From Panax quinquefolius (taxonomy: Eukaryota > Streptophyta > Magnoliopsida > Apiales > Araliaceae): a stretch of 64,000 nucleotides of DNA. The stretch covers positions 40,124,189 to 40,188,188 of the forward strand of contig CM035163.1 of NCBI GenBank assembly GCA_020205615.1. Reading direction: 5' to 3'. Every line of letters begins with the position of its first letter. Position 1 is the stretch's first letter. The notes beneath the pieces are model-generated. The model ran no database searches. It was not told the origin of the DNA and saw nothing but the letters and a program-made list of their open reading frames with translations. Below are positions 22,781 to 34,132 of this stretch, piece after piece. The translations under genes and the position numbers were made by a program.

Positions 22781-23549
22781 TTAAGCACAGACATACATTC
22801 CAAGTTCTTTTCTAAAAGTACAAAAACGTTCCTCACTTGAAGGCTTTGTAAAAATGTCAGTCAATTGATGTTCAGTAGGAACAAATACCAACTTAATTAA
22901 TCTTTTAGCAACATTATCTCTCAAAAAATGATGTTTTACTTCAATATGCTTAGTACAAGAATGAAGTGCAGTATTTTTAAAAATATCAATAGCACTAGTA
23001 TTGTCATACATAATAGGCACATTTTCATAAATAATATTAAAATCATGTAACGTTTGTATCATCCACAGAATTTGTGAACAACTACCTGCTGCCAAATATT
23101 CACCTTCCGTAGTAGACAAGGCAACATATGTTTGTTTCTTGTTGTGCCTAGCTAAAAAGCTTTGAGCTAAAAATTCACAAGCACCACTTGTGCTTTTTCT
23201 ATCAATTTGATACCCTACATAATCTGCATCAGAGTATCCAATTAGTTCAAAACTTGGAGATACAAGATAATATAAGCCTAAATTAATTGTGCCAGATAAA
23301 TATTTAAATATTCTTTTTACCGCTTTAAGATGAGATTCTTTCGGTTGAGCTTGAAAATCTAGCACATAAGCATATACTATACATAATATCCGACCTTGAT
23401 GCAGGTAAATAAAGTAAACAACCAATCATACCTCGATACATTGTTACTTCGACATCTTTACCTGTCGCATCTGCAGTAAGCTTGACGCAAGTGCTCATTG
23501 GTGTTGACTTTGGTTTGGTATTTTCAAAACCAAATCTCTTCAATAGCAC
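22781..23549 (-). pseudogene. Copia RT C-terminus and RNase H (right arm)
   Basis: The 214-residue frame 23425-22781 holds KAVKRIFKYLSGTINLGLYY, IGYSDADYVG, DRKSTSGACEF, ALSTTEGEYLAAGS, NTSAIDIF and TEHQLTDIFTKP. The frame 23549-23325 holds the RT end with a frame change near 23400. Better preserved than the left-arm copy but lacking the RT core. Confidence 0.9.
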
Positions 23550-23774
23550 TTCTTTTGATCATCCCAATGTGGAGGTCACTTATATTCAAATTTGGGGAAT
23601 GATTTCTCACTGTTCTAGGAAGCCTAGCTGAAATCATTTGCTCGTCAGGTTTAGGCTTTGGAATTTCATGTGACTGTTTATCTGATTTTTCTTCTAAAAC
23701 AGACGGGTCGAGCTGTCTGGATTTAGGTGTCTACATGTCCGAGTTTTCTACTAAAACGGGCGGCTCAGACCGTC

Positions 23775-24163
23775 TTATTTTACTAGTCTATTTTCCTTAA
23801 TCACCTGCTTTTCCTTATGATGTAGACGGGTTATACGGGCTATTTTTGCATTTGTTACATTATCATCATGTTGCATATTCATCATTTTTCCATCATTAAA
23901 AGCATCTATGCATACATCTCTCATTTTCAATTTTTCTTTTAAAATTTTATTTTCATTTTTAAGGTGTTCATTTTCTTTTCTTTCTTCAATAAGTGACTCA
24001 ACTTCATTCATTAGCTCATTTACGCAGTACTTAAAATAAGCAGTTTTTTTTAAGCTTTTGATTTTCATTTTGTAAAGAAAGATAATCAGATGTAGATATT
24101 TCAAAAATTTCATGAAAATTTGTTAACTCAATTTGATCATCATCTTCTGGTCCCGTAAAACAG
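23775..24163 (-). pseudogene. Sirevirus gag, C-terminal part of the interrupted gene
   Basis: Minus frames give FTGPEDDDQIELTNFHEIFE, a Lys/Glu-rich coiled-coil stretch (NELMNEVESLIEERKENEHL) and KMRDVCIDAFNDGKMMNMQH. The same motifs occur in the nested copy at 27834-27093. It continues the gag N-part at 30841-30182 once the nested element is removed. Confidence 0.8.
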
Positions 24164-24168
24164 AATTG

Positions 24169-25889
24169 TGAAATTCTATGGGGTAAAATGCAAGGTTGAC
24201 CACCGAACTTTAGGGGTTTTTGGGTATTGAGCCATTTTCTTTTGGTCAACGCATTTTGAGCCCTTTTCTATTAAAAAATTTGGACTTTGAGCCCCTGTTG
24301 CCAGATATGCGTTGACTCGCTCACGTGGCGCCTACGTGGCACACATGGCATATCTAACGTTGATGGAGTGTTTGGAAAGAGAAGCAATCATGGGGGAAGA
24401 TGAGCAAGTCAACGCATATCTGGCAACAGGGGCTCGAAGTCCAAATTTTTTAATAGAAAAGGGCTCAAAATGCGTTGACCAAAAGAAAATGGCTCAATAC
24501 CCAAAAACCCCTAAAGTTCGATGGTCAACCTTGCATTTTACCCAAATTCTATGTATATGTGCACACCTAGAGGGGGGGTGAATAGGTGTTTAAGTTAAAA
24601 GTGAAACGGTGAAATTTTTTTGAAATTTTCTACAACAGGTTTAAATTAGGCATTTCGCGCTTTTAGTGCTTTTAGCTTATGTTCTTTGTTTCTTATTATC
24701 GACAATGACTAGACACATGCGCTTTAGTCATCTGAATAGTATAACTTCAAGCAACGTGATGAACAAAAAAGTGCAGAACGTGAATGACAGTTAAAGTGAA
24801 AAACAGAAGTAAAAATCTTGGTAAAGTAAAAATTACACCAAGATTTTTACGTGGTTCAGCCCCTATCCTCTAATCTAATGGCCTAATCAACGTCCAATCC
24901 CAACTAGGATTGGAGACTCTTTTTATTAAACTTATTATCCAATTAAATACAATAAAAAGAAGTCCCTGTTACAAAGAAGCTTTCCACTGATGGACATCTC
25001 TCTTTTTGCATCTCTCGCAACCTTTTTCCATCGAGACCTTTTGCTGACTCTCTAACCTTGAAAAACTCTCTTTGAACAGATCCTATCTACTTCTAGATGG
25101 ACCAAGCCAAACAAGACTTGAACTTTGAATATAATAGAAGAAATTACAATAGACTTCTTATTTTCCAGCCACAACGAATTAAAGATAGTACAATGAATAG
25201 CTGGAAATAAACAATGAAAACTCTCAATAGGATTCTTCTCTGTATAGCAACGTGAATTAGCTTCATGTATCCTCTTGTACTTAGCCGTGAAAATAAGACT
25301 ATATATAAAGAGAGACCCAATGGCTATAAAATAATTGTTAGCAAGAAACCAGATGATTTAAATCTCATAGCAAGAAATCAGATGATTTAAATCCCATAAT
25401 ATTAGCTACTAATATTGACCACCGGATATGAACATAAGATAGAATTGAAAACTCATATCACAGTTGGTATACCCCATGATATTAGCATTTAAAGAGACCA
25501 ACAGATATATGATCAACTAACAAAGATTTGGTTCCAATGGATATGTTTCAAGTCAAACCAAAACACCTTAAATAAAGGAACAAGGAGATACTTGATAAAA
25601 TTTGTTACTAGCCAATCACTGAATAACAGTTACCTTATTTAGTTTCCTTTTCAAATTGGATTGTATATCATTACTAAATTATATTAAAGATCTTTTCAGC
25701 AACATGCAACATGCAACATGCAACATGCAAACTTAAATATAGAATGAAGATACTAATGAACCATAATTCCAATCTTGGGCCAATAAGAAATCAACATATA
25801 ATAAATTTAAATAAGCCCAAACAATTTAAATCAAATTCATAAACCCAATAATATTGTCATCATTAAAATCATAAAATATATAACTAACA
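24169..25889 (-). mobile_element. 3' LTR of the nested Sirevirus element
   Basis: Plus-strand ends TGAAATTCTATG and AACTAACA. About 1348 bp once the MITE at 24181-24543 and its TSD copy are removed; homologous to 28603-30176. It is followed (plus) by AT-framed CTCCCCC tracts, the polypurine tracts of the element. Confidence 0.85.
24181..24543. mobile_element. Mutator-like MITE with 10-bp TSD and long TIRs
   Basis: 363 bp. TIRs of over 120 bp start GGGTAAAATGCAAGGTTGACC and end with the complement. Exact direct repeats AAATTCTATG at 24171-24180 and 24544-24553. The sister LTR at 28603 shows the empty site. Long TIRs and a 9-11-bp TSD point to a Mutator-like (MULE) MITE. The 89-residue plus frame inside it is not a gene. 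Confidence 0.88.
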
Positions 25890-26150
25890 TTCTCCCCCTT
25901 TTTGATGATGACAATTTATGCACCAATATGCTCCCCCTAAGTATATATGGCTCCCCCAAAATTTATACATATTAAGGAGCAAAAAAAATGACTTTATCCA
26001 AATAACCATCATTGCATATTCCAGCATAATATAATATCTTAATATCAACATGAATACCAATTCAAACCAATTTAACTATACCCAAATATCTGTCCCCCTT
26101 TGTCATTATCAAAAAGAAATAAATCATCAAGTTATATCTCTCCCCCTTTG
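25890..26150 (-). other. Multiple polypurine tracts upstream of the 3' LTR
   Basis: On plus, five C-rich blocks (TTCTCCCCCTTTTT at 25890, then GCTCCCCCTA, GCTCCCCCAAA, GTCCCCCTTTG, CTCCCCCTTTG) lie in AT-rich DNA. On minus these are AAGGGGGAGAA-type polypurine tracts. Multiplied PPTs are a known Sirevirus feature; the one adjoining the LTR is the likely plus-strand primer. Confidence 0.7.
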
Positions 26151-26253
26151 TCATCAACAAAAAATAATTCATATCAATTTAGCCGAAGTTAGTTATCTCA
26201 CCCCATTTGCCAAATTGAAAAAAATAAGCATAAAGAATGATAATAGAACAAGG

Positions 26254-26945
26254 TTATAACAAAATCACATATCGCAAGTAAACAATATAATCATACCTTT
26301 GTAATTTGTTACCTATATAGTAACATTTTGTTACCAGTAGAAAGCTTGATAATTGTGTTCCATAGTGTAGATTTGAATTTTGTATTTTCAGAATAAAAAA
26401 TCTCTTCAATAGCTCTTCTTTTGGCATCCCAATGTTGAGGTCTTTAAAACTCAGGTTAGGAGGATAATTTTTCACTACTCTGGTTGTTCTTGGAAGAATG
26501 TCATTGGTCATTTGTTCATCTGATTCACTTTTGGAATATCGATTTTGCATCGTAATATTCATCGATTTGCCTTCAAAAAGAAGAATTATCAAGTATGCGG
26601 ATTTAGGTGTCTGCATGTTTTCCTGGTTCATTTATTTTTCCTTCTGATGCAGACGACTTAGGCTGTCTGGATTGAGGTGTTTGATTTCCACGTTCCACAT
26701 TACTTTTTCCTGCAAAAACCTCATTCTCTTCTTTTGACAGATCAGGATCAAAATTATCAAATAAAATATGAACATATTCCTCAACCTTTTATCAAGATTA
26801 TCATGTATATTAAATATGGAGCATTTGACATAATAAATGATGTTATGAACCCTTGTAATACGAAATCCATAGAGTTTTTATAATAATATATTTAATTAAA
26901 CTCTATTTAAAAAACATGAGATACTTACAGATTCCGCCAAATAAT
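26254..26945 (-). pseudogene. Pol linker remnant of the nested element
   Basis: The minus frame 26631-26254 reads RVVKNYPPNLSFKDLNIGMP then KEELLKRFF, i.e. the integrase-RT linker fused to the RT C-terminal edge. It is the same deletion junction as in both arms of the outer pair. 26740-26945 matches 16925-17160 inverted. Confidence 0.65.
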
Positions 26946-27092
26946 TTATAAGTAATTTACTCTCTCAAAGTAAAGAATCATCCATCTTTTTTTTTGATAT
27001 TGAGACACCTACAAACAAATAGTCTATTTTTTTGGTACCTAAATCTTCTTGGGTCTTTTTGGGTTAGTAGCATATGAATCACTTTTCTTTAC

Positions 27093-28566
27093 CTAAATTT
27101 GTTTTATTCTAATTTTATTACAATTAGAATCAAAATGACCTTTAAAACCACATTTTTTACAAGTAACAAATGGTGAACAATAAAGTGGTTTATGCCTTGA
27201 TTTACTATTAATCATTCTAATATTATTATTAGTCCTATTTTTCACATTTTTAATTGGATTATACCCAATTCCTTGTTTATCAAGACTGGACCTTTGTGCC
27301 CCTAACATAACATTTAGATTCTCTTCTCCTTGCACAAATTTAGCAAGATCATTTTTTAAAGATGCTATTTCTGCATTTATTACATTATCATCATGTTGCA
27401 TATTCATAATTTTTCCATCATTAAAAGCATCTATGCATACATCTCTCATTTTCAATTTTTCTTTTAAAATTTGATTTTCATTTTTAAGATATTCATTTTC
27501 TTTTCTTTCTTCAATAAATGACTCAACTTCATTCATTAGCTCATTTACGCAGTTCTTAAAATAAGCAGTTTTCTTTTTAAGCCTTTGATTTTCATTTTGT
27601 AAAAGCAAGATAATCAGATGTAGATATTTCAAAATTTTCATGAAAATTCGTTACCTCTAGTTGATCGTCCTCTTCTAGTCCTATGAAACATAATTGGCCA
27701 ATTTCTTCTTGTTCTGTTTTGGACTTGCTCATTGGAGTTGAGCTACCTTTTTGATTCTTCCTTTCTTTCTTTCTTTGAAGTAGTCTCGAGTTTTCTTGAG
27801 AGCATTTCAATTTCTTCATCAAAATCTTCATCATTGCCTTCTATGTAGCTTTCAGCTTGTAAAGCCAATGTCTTCTTCTTAGGTGCCACATCTTCATCAT
27901 ACAATTTTAGTTGGTTTTCAAACTCTTCAAGTTCTCCAAATAAGGTAAGAGTTTCCATCGTGCTGATTGTGATCGACTCTTGAAGTGTAGTAACCTTTGG
28001 TGCGAATCGCTTTGGCATGACTCTGAGAAGTTTTCGGTTGATTTTCTTTTGATCAATCTTTCGTCCGAGTATGCTTTTAGAGAATTCATTAGAGTGAGGA
28101 ATCTTGCTTGGACATCTCTAATTGATTCATTTTTCTCTAATTTGAATAGTTCGTATTCGTGCATTAGCATGCTCAGCTTGACCTCCTTAACTTTAGTAGT
28201 ACCTTCGTGGCTCATGATGACTGTGTCCTAAATTTCCTTAGCCGTAGTACAAGAAGAGACCTTATCTATCTCCGACTGAACTATGCCACTTAAAAGTGTA
28301 TTCATGGCCTTGGAATCATAAGACACCTTATACGATTCGTTTGAGTCCATTTCCATGAGATTCTTTGGCTTGCCATCATCATGTCGCGGAATGACTGGTC
28401 CATTTTCAACAACCCACCATTCCCATGGGTTTCTTTTAAGAAAAATTTTCATTCTGAACTTCCAAAAGTTGAAGTTTTCACTTCCGAACAACAGCGGTGG
28501 CCTACTTATGGACTGACCTTCTTGAAAGTTTAGGTGTGCCATAGGATCTTCCCCTATGACCTGCAA
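27093..28566 (-). pseudogene. Sirevirus/Copia gag of the nested element
   Basis: From 28566: MAHLNFQEGQSISRPPLLFG, WKFRMKIFL, then the gag-polypeptide (UBN2-like) core ALGK-type LMNSLKAY, KRFAPKVTTLQESITISTME, an acidic stretch, a coiled-coil region and a CCHC zinc knuckle CKKCGFKGHFDSNC (about 27160-27118). Four overlapping frames and a TAG after TAKEI near 28230 show that it is broken. Gag would form the particle and bind RNA. Confidence 0.88.
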
Positions 28567-28602
28567 CGATCAATATTAGTAGAGCCAAGCTTTGATACCA
28601 AA

Positions 28603-30176
28603 TGAAATTCTATGTATGTGCACACCTAGAGGGGGGTGAATAGGTGTTTAAGCTAAAAGTGAAACGGTGAAAACTTTTTTTGAAATTTTTTCTGCAATGA
28701 GTTTAAATCGATAGCTACGCTTTATGCCGCTTTAGCTTATGTTCTTTGTTTCTTATTATTATCGCATGGCTAGACACATGCTCGCTTTAGTGTCTGAATA
28801 GTATAACTTCAAGCAACGTGATGAACAAAAAAGTGCAGAGCATGAATGACAGTTAAAGAGATAAACAAAAGTAAAAATCACACCAAGATTTTTATGTGGT
28901 TCAACCCCCATCCTCTAATCTAGTGGCCTAATCCACGTCCAATCCCAACTAGGATTGGAGACTCTTTATATTAAACTTAATATCCAATTAAATACAATAA
29001 AAAGAACTTCCTGTTACAAAGAAGCTTTCCACTGATGGACACCTCTGCCCCCTTTGCACCTCTGCAACCTTTCTCACCACTAAGACTTTTGCTCCTCTGC
29101 AACCTTGAAAAACTCTCTTTGAACAGATCCTATCTACTGACTTGAACTTTGAATATAATAGAAGAAATTACAATAGACTTCTTATTTTCCAGCCACAACG
29201 AATTAAAGATAGTACAATGAATAGCTGGAAATAAACAATGAAAGCTCTCAATAGGATTCTTCTCTGTATAGCAACGTGAATTAGCTTCATGTATCCTCCT
29301 GTACTTAGTCGTGAAAATAAGACTATATATAAAGAGTGACCCAACGGCTATAAAATAATTGTTAGCAAGAAACCAGATGATTTAAATCTCATAGCAAGAA
29401 ATTAGATGATTTAAATCCAATAATATTAGCTACTAATATTGACCAACGGATATGAACATAAGATAGAATTGAAAACTCATATCACAGTTGGTATACCCCA
29501 TGATATTAGCAATTAAAGAGACCAACAGATATATGATCAGCTAACAAAGATTTGGTTCCAATGGATATGTTTTCAAGTCAAACCAAAACACCTTAAATAA
29601 AGGAACAAGGAGATACTTGATAAAATTTGTTACTAGCCAATCACTGAATAACAGTTACCTTATTTAGTTTCCTTTTCAAATTGGATTGCATATCATTACT
29701 AAATAGTATTAAAGATCTTTTCAAAGAATACGCAACATGCAACATCTGCAACACTTAACTTAAATATAGAAGGAAGATACTAATGGACCATAATTCCAAT
29801 CTTGGGCCAACAAGAAGTCAACATATAATAAATTTAAATCAGCCCAAACAATTTAAATCAAATTCATAAACCCAATAATATTGTTATCATTAAAATCATA
29901 AAATATACTCCCTCCGTCCCAAATTAATTGTTCAGTTTTGACTTTTTTAAGTCAAATTGACTATTTTTAAAATTAATAATTAAGCATATATAAATATATT
30001 TCTAAAATTATAAAAATTGGAGTTAGTAATAAATTGTATATACTTTCTTTTGGTTATAATCTTTTCACCTATATTTTAGAAAAAATAGTAAAAAGATTAG
30101 TTTTAAAAATGGTCAATTTGACTTTAAAAAGTCAAAATTGAGCAATTTATTTGGGACGGAGGGAGTATAATTGACA
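28603..30176 (-). mobile_element. 5' LTR of the nested Sirevirus element
   Basis: About 1314 bp without the Stowaway at 29908-30165. Ends TGAAATTC (28603) and TTGACA (30176) on plus; the PBS abuts it at 28602. Contains the ACACCTAGAGGGGGGTGAATAGGTG block shared by the Sirevirus LTRs here (read in parts). Confidence 0.85.
29908..30165. mobile_element. Stowaway MITE in the nested LTR
   Basis: TIRs CTCCCTCCGTCCCAAAT and ATTTGGGACGGAGGGAG, TA on both sides (29906-29907 and 30166-30167). 258 bp. Absent from the sister LTR, so it inserted after the nested element. Confidence 0.93.
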
Positions 30177-30181
30177 AATTG

Positions 30182-31040
30182 GCCAATTTCTTCATCTTGT
30201 TTTGTTTTGGACTTACTCATTGGAGTTGAGCTACCTTTTTGATTCTTCCTTTGTTTCTTTCTTTGAAGTAGTCTCTCGAGTTTTCTTGAGAGCATTTCAA
30301 TTTCTTCATCAAAATCTTCGTGATAACTTTCATTGTTACTCTCGACTTGAAGTGCCAATATTTTCTTTATTGGTGCTTCATCCTCTTCATTATACCTCTT
30401 GAGTTGATTTTCAAATTCTTCAAACTCTCCAAACAAGGTAAGAGTTTCCATGGTACTAATTGTTGGCGAGTCTTGGAGAGTTGTGACTTTCGGTGCAAAC
30501 CGTTTGGGCATGACTCTTAGCAGCTTTCTATTAATTTCCCTCTGATCAATTTTCTTCCCAAGCATACTAAGCGAGTTCATTTGTGTGAGGAATCTCCCTT
30601 GAGCTTCATTGATTGTTTCATCCTTTTTTAATTTGAACAATTCGTAGTCGTGTATTAGCATACTCAATTTAACCTCCTTGACTTTTAAAATACCTTCATG
30701 ACTCATCAAGATAGTGTCCCACACTTCTTTTGTTGTGTTGCACGATGATACTTTATCAAGTTCAACTTGGACCATTCCGCTTAGCAAGGTATTCATGGCT
30801 CTTGAGTTGTAGGAAAACATATATCTTTCGTTTGCATTCATCTCTTTGAGAGCCTTTGGTTTGCCACCATATGTCTAGGAATGACAGGTCCATTTTCAAC
30901 AACCCACCAATTCCCATGTGACTCTTTTAAGAAAAATCTTCATTCAGAACTTCCAAAAGTAAAAGTTTTCACTTCCGAGTAAAAGAGGTGGTCGGCTTGT
31001 GGATTGACTTTCTTGAAAATTTAGGTGTACCATAGGATCT
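30182..31040 (-). pseudogene. Sirevirus gag, N-terminal part, cut by the nested element
   Basis: The 242-residue minus frame 30841-30113 is gag as far as about 30182: LLSGMVQVELDKVSSC, EGILKVKEVKLSMLIHDYEL, RVMPKRFAPKVTTLQDSPTI and EEIEMLSRKLERLLQRKKQR. Upstream to about 31040 lies the gag start in other frames. It ends at the TSD of the nested element; the rest is at 24163-23775. The tail of the reading frame beyond 30182 runs into the nested LTR. Confidence 0.85.
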
Positions 31041-31093
31041 TTCCCTACGACCTGCTACGATCAATATTAGTAGAGCCTTGCTCTGATATCAAA

Positions 31094-32173
31094 TGTAATT
31101 TAGTAAATACGCACACCTAGAGGGGGGAGGTGAATAGGTGTTTAAGCTAAAAGTGATAAACCGTAAAATCTTTTTTCTATTTTCTGCTACAAGTTTAATT
31201 CAGACAGCTACACCTGTCAGTTTTAGTGTCTACTTTAGCCTATGTTCTTCGTTTAATATTATCAGATAGCTAGACCTGTCTGTTTTAGTGTTTGGATTCT
31301 TATATCTTCAAACGAATAAAGTAAAATACCCAGAAATTAAACAAACAGAAAGGAGAAATGCAGAATCGTAAAGACACCAAGATTTTTACCCTATCCTCTA
31401 TCTAGTAGCCTAATCCACGTCCAATCCCAACTGGGATTGGACTCTTTTTATTACGATTTAAACCTTAAAATAACTTTGTGTTACAAAGAAGCTTCAATTC
31501 TGAAGTTGGACACCAATGTCCTCTTTTTGCACCTCTGCAACTTGTACACCTCTGCACCTCTTCTCACCTCTTCAAAACTAAAACAAGAAACCCCAAGCCA
31601 AAATTGTGCTTGAGTTCGGTTTACAATGAATGAGTTTAGAAGGTACAAAAGATTTCCAGCGCAAAAGAATTTAACAGACTACAATAAATGGCTGGAATAA
31701 AGCAATGAAGGAGTTATATATAACGAGACAAGCAACGGCTATAGAAGATGTTAGCTAAGAATTCTCAGACCCGTTAGAATAAATCCATGATTTCAGCAGT
31801 TTTGTATAACCAGAAAGATAATGAGTAATCTGCGACAACTATTTGATTTTGAAGTAGCTGAAATAAAGGAGAGTGAAACTCTATACCCAGTCAACTGTTT
31901 TAAACAGGTGTAACAAAAGAGATAAGATAAGACCCAACTCTAAATATCTTCTGTAAGACTCCTTTTCAAAATAGAATATCAATACAAAATACCACCAACT
32001 GTTGTGGGCCCTACCAAGCAAGAGAATATCCTTAAATAAATTTAGAACAACCGAAATATTCTGTAAAATAGATAAACCAAATTGGGCCAGCTGGGAAAAG
32101 TAACTAATAACATAAATCCATTAAATAATACACATCTAATAATATTTATCATCATTAAAATTATAAACCAACA
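31094..32173 (-). mobile_element. 5' LTR of the right-arm Sirevirus element
   Basis: Plus-strand ends TGTAATTTAG and ACCAACA, 1080 bp. GCTCTGATATCAAA immediately left is the PBS complement. Homologous in inverse to 15965-16919. No TSD recognised on its outer side. Confidence 0.85.
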
Positions 32174-33190
32174 ATCTTCACTTATTCTTCATATATTTTT
32201 CCAAAAGGTATCATTTCTGATCAGTTGTGAAAACATTAATTATTGGTACGTACTTTAATAATTATAGCACAAAACCTAATTAAATCCTTGTAGGAGCAGT
32301 ATGAACAGTTCTGTAGAATTGAATGACTGGATATGTTCTCCGCACTCAAAGTACAAAGATTACGAGTCGGATTCTAACTTAGATCTTTCTACCTTTTTGA
32401 GGAGTTCCTGATTTTATCACATTTTCCATGTCTTACCTTTTCCTCGTAACTTTTGCAGGTGAACTGTCAGCTTTCTCTTCTCTAGCCAAACACTTTTCTT
32501 TATGCACTCTAATAATGAATAAACATTAGCCGAGGACTGCCAGATTCCCTATAAGTTGTATTCGTGTACTAATAGGAAACTCATCAGTTATACCTGATTC
32601 ATGAGGCATGAGCAAAGAGCATATTCACCCATTTTTGTCTACACACCCACAATTTTCCTTATAATAATATAAAAAATCTAAAGAAAAAGGAAATTTGTCG
32701 AGCTAGGTGGTGTAGTCCGGTATAAAAACTTACTTCTGCTTTTCTATGCATGAATATTAGCAAAGAAAAGGACTATTACCATGTAGTCTGATTGAGCTGA
32801 GAGGGGCATATGAATATCAGCTACGTCTATTCTCCATAAATTTAGCCAAATATCAATTAGCTTACTAGCTCTAGGATCATTATGAAGATAAAATTTGCAG
32901 AGATGACCTTCAAATATTGTTAGAGAAGGAAGAGAACTATCATCTCCCCAACAAAAACCTAATTGGGGTCTTTATCTTTTTTGGAAAGGGAGTGCGTGTG
33001 AATTGTTTATTTCAAACGTAGGCTATATCCAAGTAGCTGTACTTTTTCCTTTATAACTAGTTGCGAAAGGCGCTTTCCTACTTGGCAAGAAATTTCTTCT
33101 GCATTTTTCAGAATGTTGTGTATAAACTGCACCCGACTTTACCTAAAAATCTTGTTTGCAAGGTATAAAACTTTCTTGAAGTAGCTTACC
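32174..33190. other. Intron sequence with no recognised feature
   Basis: AT-rich, no reading frame over 60 codons and no terminal repeats seen. Probably original intron or older decayed insertions. Confidence 0.4.
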
Positions 33191-33193
33191 TAA

Positions 33194-33840
33194 GGGATTG
33201 TTTGTTTACATCTGAATGAATTTGAATATGACCGAATAAGTCATTTAGACAGTTTGTTTTATAATTTTTAAACTCTGAATGTGTCTAAATGTGTGTGAAC
33301 GATTCATCCAGAAAATTGTGGCTGAATCAGTAAGTAATACTGAATGATATTTTTACCTACCTACCCTTATAGACAATTAAAAATTACATTTAATATTCAT
33401 CTTTTTTTTACTATTGTAAACAAATTTTGTAATGTACATATTGTTTTTTGATTTTTTTTTCTTTAACAAGTTGGTCAATAGCCAATTTAATGAATGTTGT
33501 TGTAGTCTTTTGTTTTGGTTTTGTAGTATTTTGTTTTGGTTTTATGGATTGATAGAATGTTATTAAATTTTTTTACCGCTTATTCCTAAAATTATAGTAC
33601 TAATAGTATACTCCATCAAAGATTGTTCACAAGTTTATATTTAATTTTTCTTAGATAACATTGTTTATTTATAATTACATAATAAATTTGTTATCCAAAA
33701 GATTAAAATAGGAAAATAGACGTATTCAGATGTTTTAAACAAACTATTATCAAACACATTATTTCATTCTATATTCAAAACTTCTACTTCATTCAGCTCA
33801 TTCAGATTCTCTTATACATTTAGTTTTATCAAACAACACC
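33194..33840. mobile_element. PIF/Harbinger (Tourist-like) MITE
   Basis: TIRs GGGATTGTTTG and CAAACAACACC, flanked by TAA (33191-33193 and 33841-33843). AT-rich, non-coding, 647 bp. Shares the GAATGAAT/TCATTTAGAC words with the MITE at 60670. Confidence 0.65.
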
Positions 33841-33970
33841 TAAGTTTCACTTGATTATATATTCTTTTTCTTTTTTCAAAATTTTTGAGTTCCCTCTATG
33901 GGCCAACCAATTAATGCACATTGATGAATCTGTTACTTGTAGCCACCCTCACATTTTTTAAATTTTTTTA

Positions 33971-34132
33971 TGTCCACATAACTTTGACCAAGTGATTTCT
34001 ATAATTCTCTTCCATTTAAACTATTATGTGGGATTCAGAACTCTTATCTAAAAAAACTAATGTCCACATAACTTTGACCAAGTGATTTCTATAATTCTCT
34101 TCCATTTAAACTATTATGTGGGATTCAGAACA
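33971..34132. repeat. 90-bp tandem duplication
   Basis: TGTCCACATAACTTTGACCA through GGGATTCAGAAC occurs twice in a row (33971-34060 and 34061-34132), virtually identical. A recent tandem duplication next to the MITE insertion site. Confidence 0.9.

Larger units (their letters stand above)
17260..23840. repeat. Large inverted repeat (tail-to-tail retrotransposon palindrome)
   Basis: 17260-20224 is repeated in inverted orientation at 20241-23840, with a 16-bp spacer (20225-20240). The centre is nearly perfect: AATGCCAAATGGGGAGAAG on one side and its near-complement on the other. The arms are diverged by scattered substitutions. The right arm is longer by a 638-bp solo LTR. Beyond 17260/23840 the two elements have different internal deletions. 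Confidence 0.88.
24169..30176 (-). mobile_element. Nested Sirevirus-type deletion derivative with two LTRs, TSD AATTG
   Basis: Bounded by AATTG at 24164-24168 and 30177-30181. On minus: 5' LTR 30176-28603, PBS beside 28600 (TTTGGTATCAAAGC), gag 28566-27093, a pol linker with NYPPNLSFKDLNIGM (around 26454), multiple polypurine tracts (26150-25890), 3' LTR 25889-24169. Protease, integrase, RT and RNase H are absent, so it is non-autonomous. Multiplied polypurine tracts are a Sirevirus trait. Confidence 0.88.
20241..32173 (-). mobile_element. Sirevirus-type Copia element, right arm, with nested insertions
   Basis: Read on minus: LTR (32173-31094), PBS (31093-31080, complementary to initiator Met tRNA), gag N-part (about 31040-30182), a nested element (30176-24169), gag C-part (24163-23775), pol linker, RT end and RNase H (23549-22781), env-like ORF (22289-about 20277, split by a solo LTR) and a PPT at about 20255. 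No 3' LTR. Removing the nested element restores gag at ...EEIGQ / FTGPEDDDQIELTNF. The reading frames are broken. Confidence 0.82.

Noticed and set aside
24312..24581. 89-codon plus frame
   Set aside because: Lies almost wholly in the MULE-type MITE; no homology recognised.
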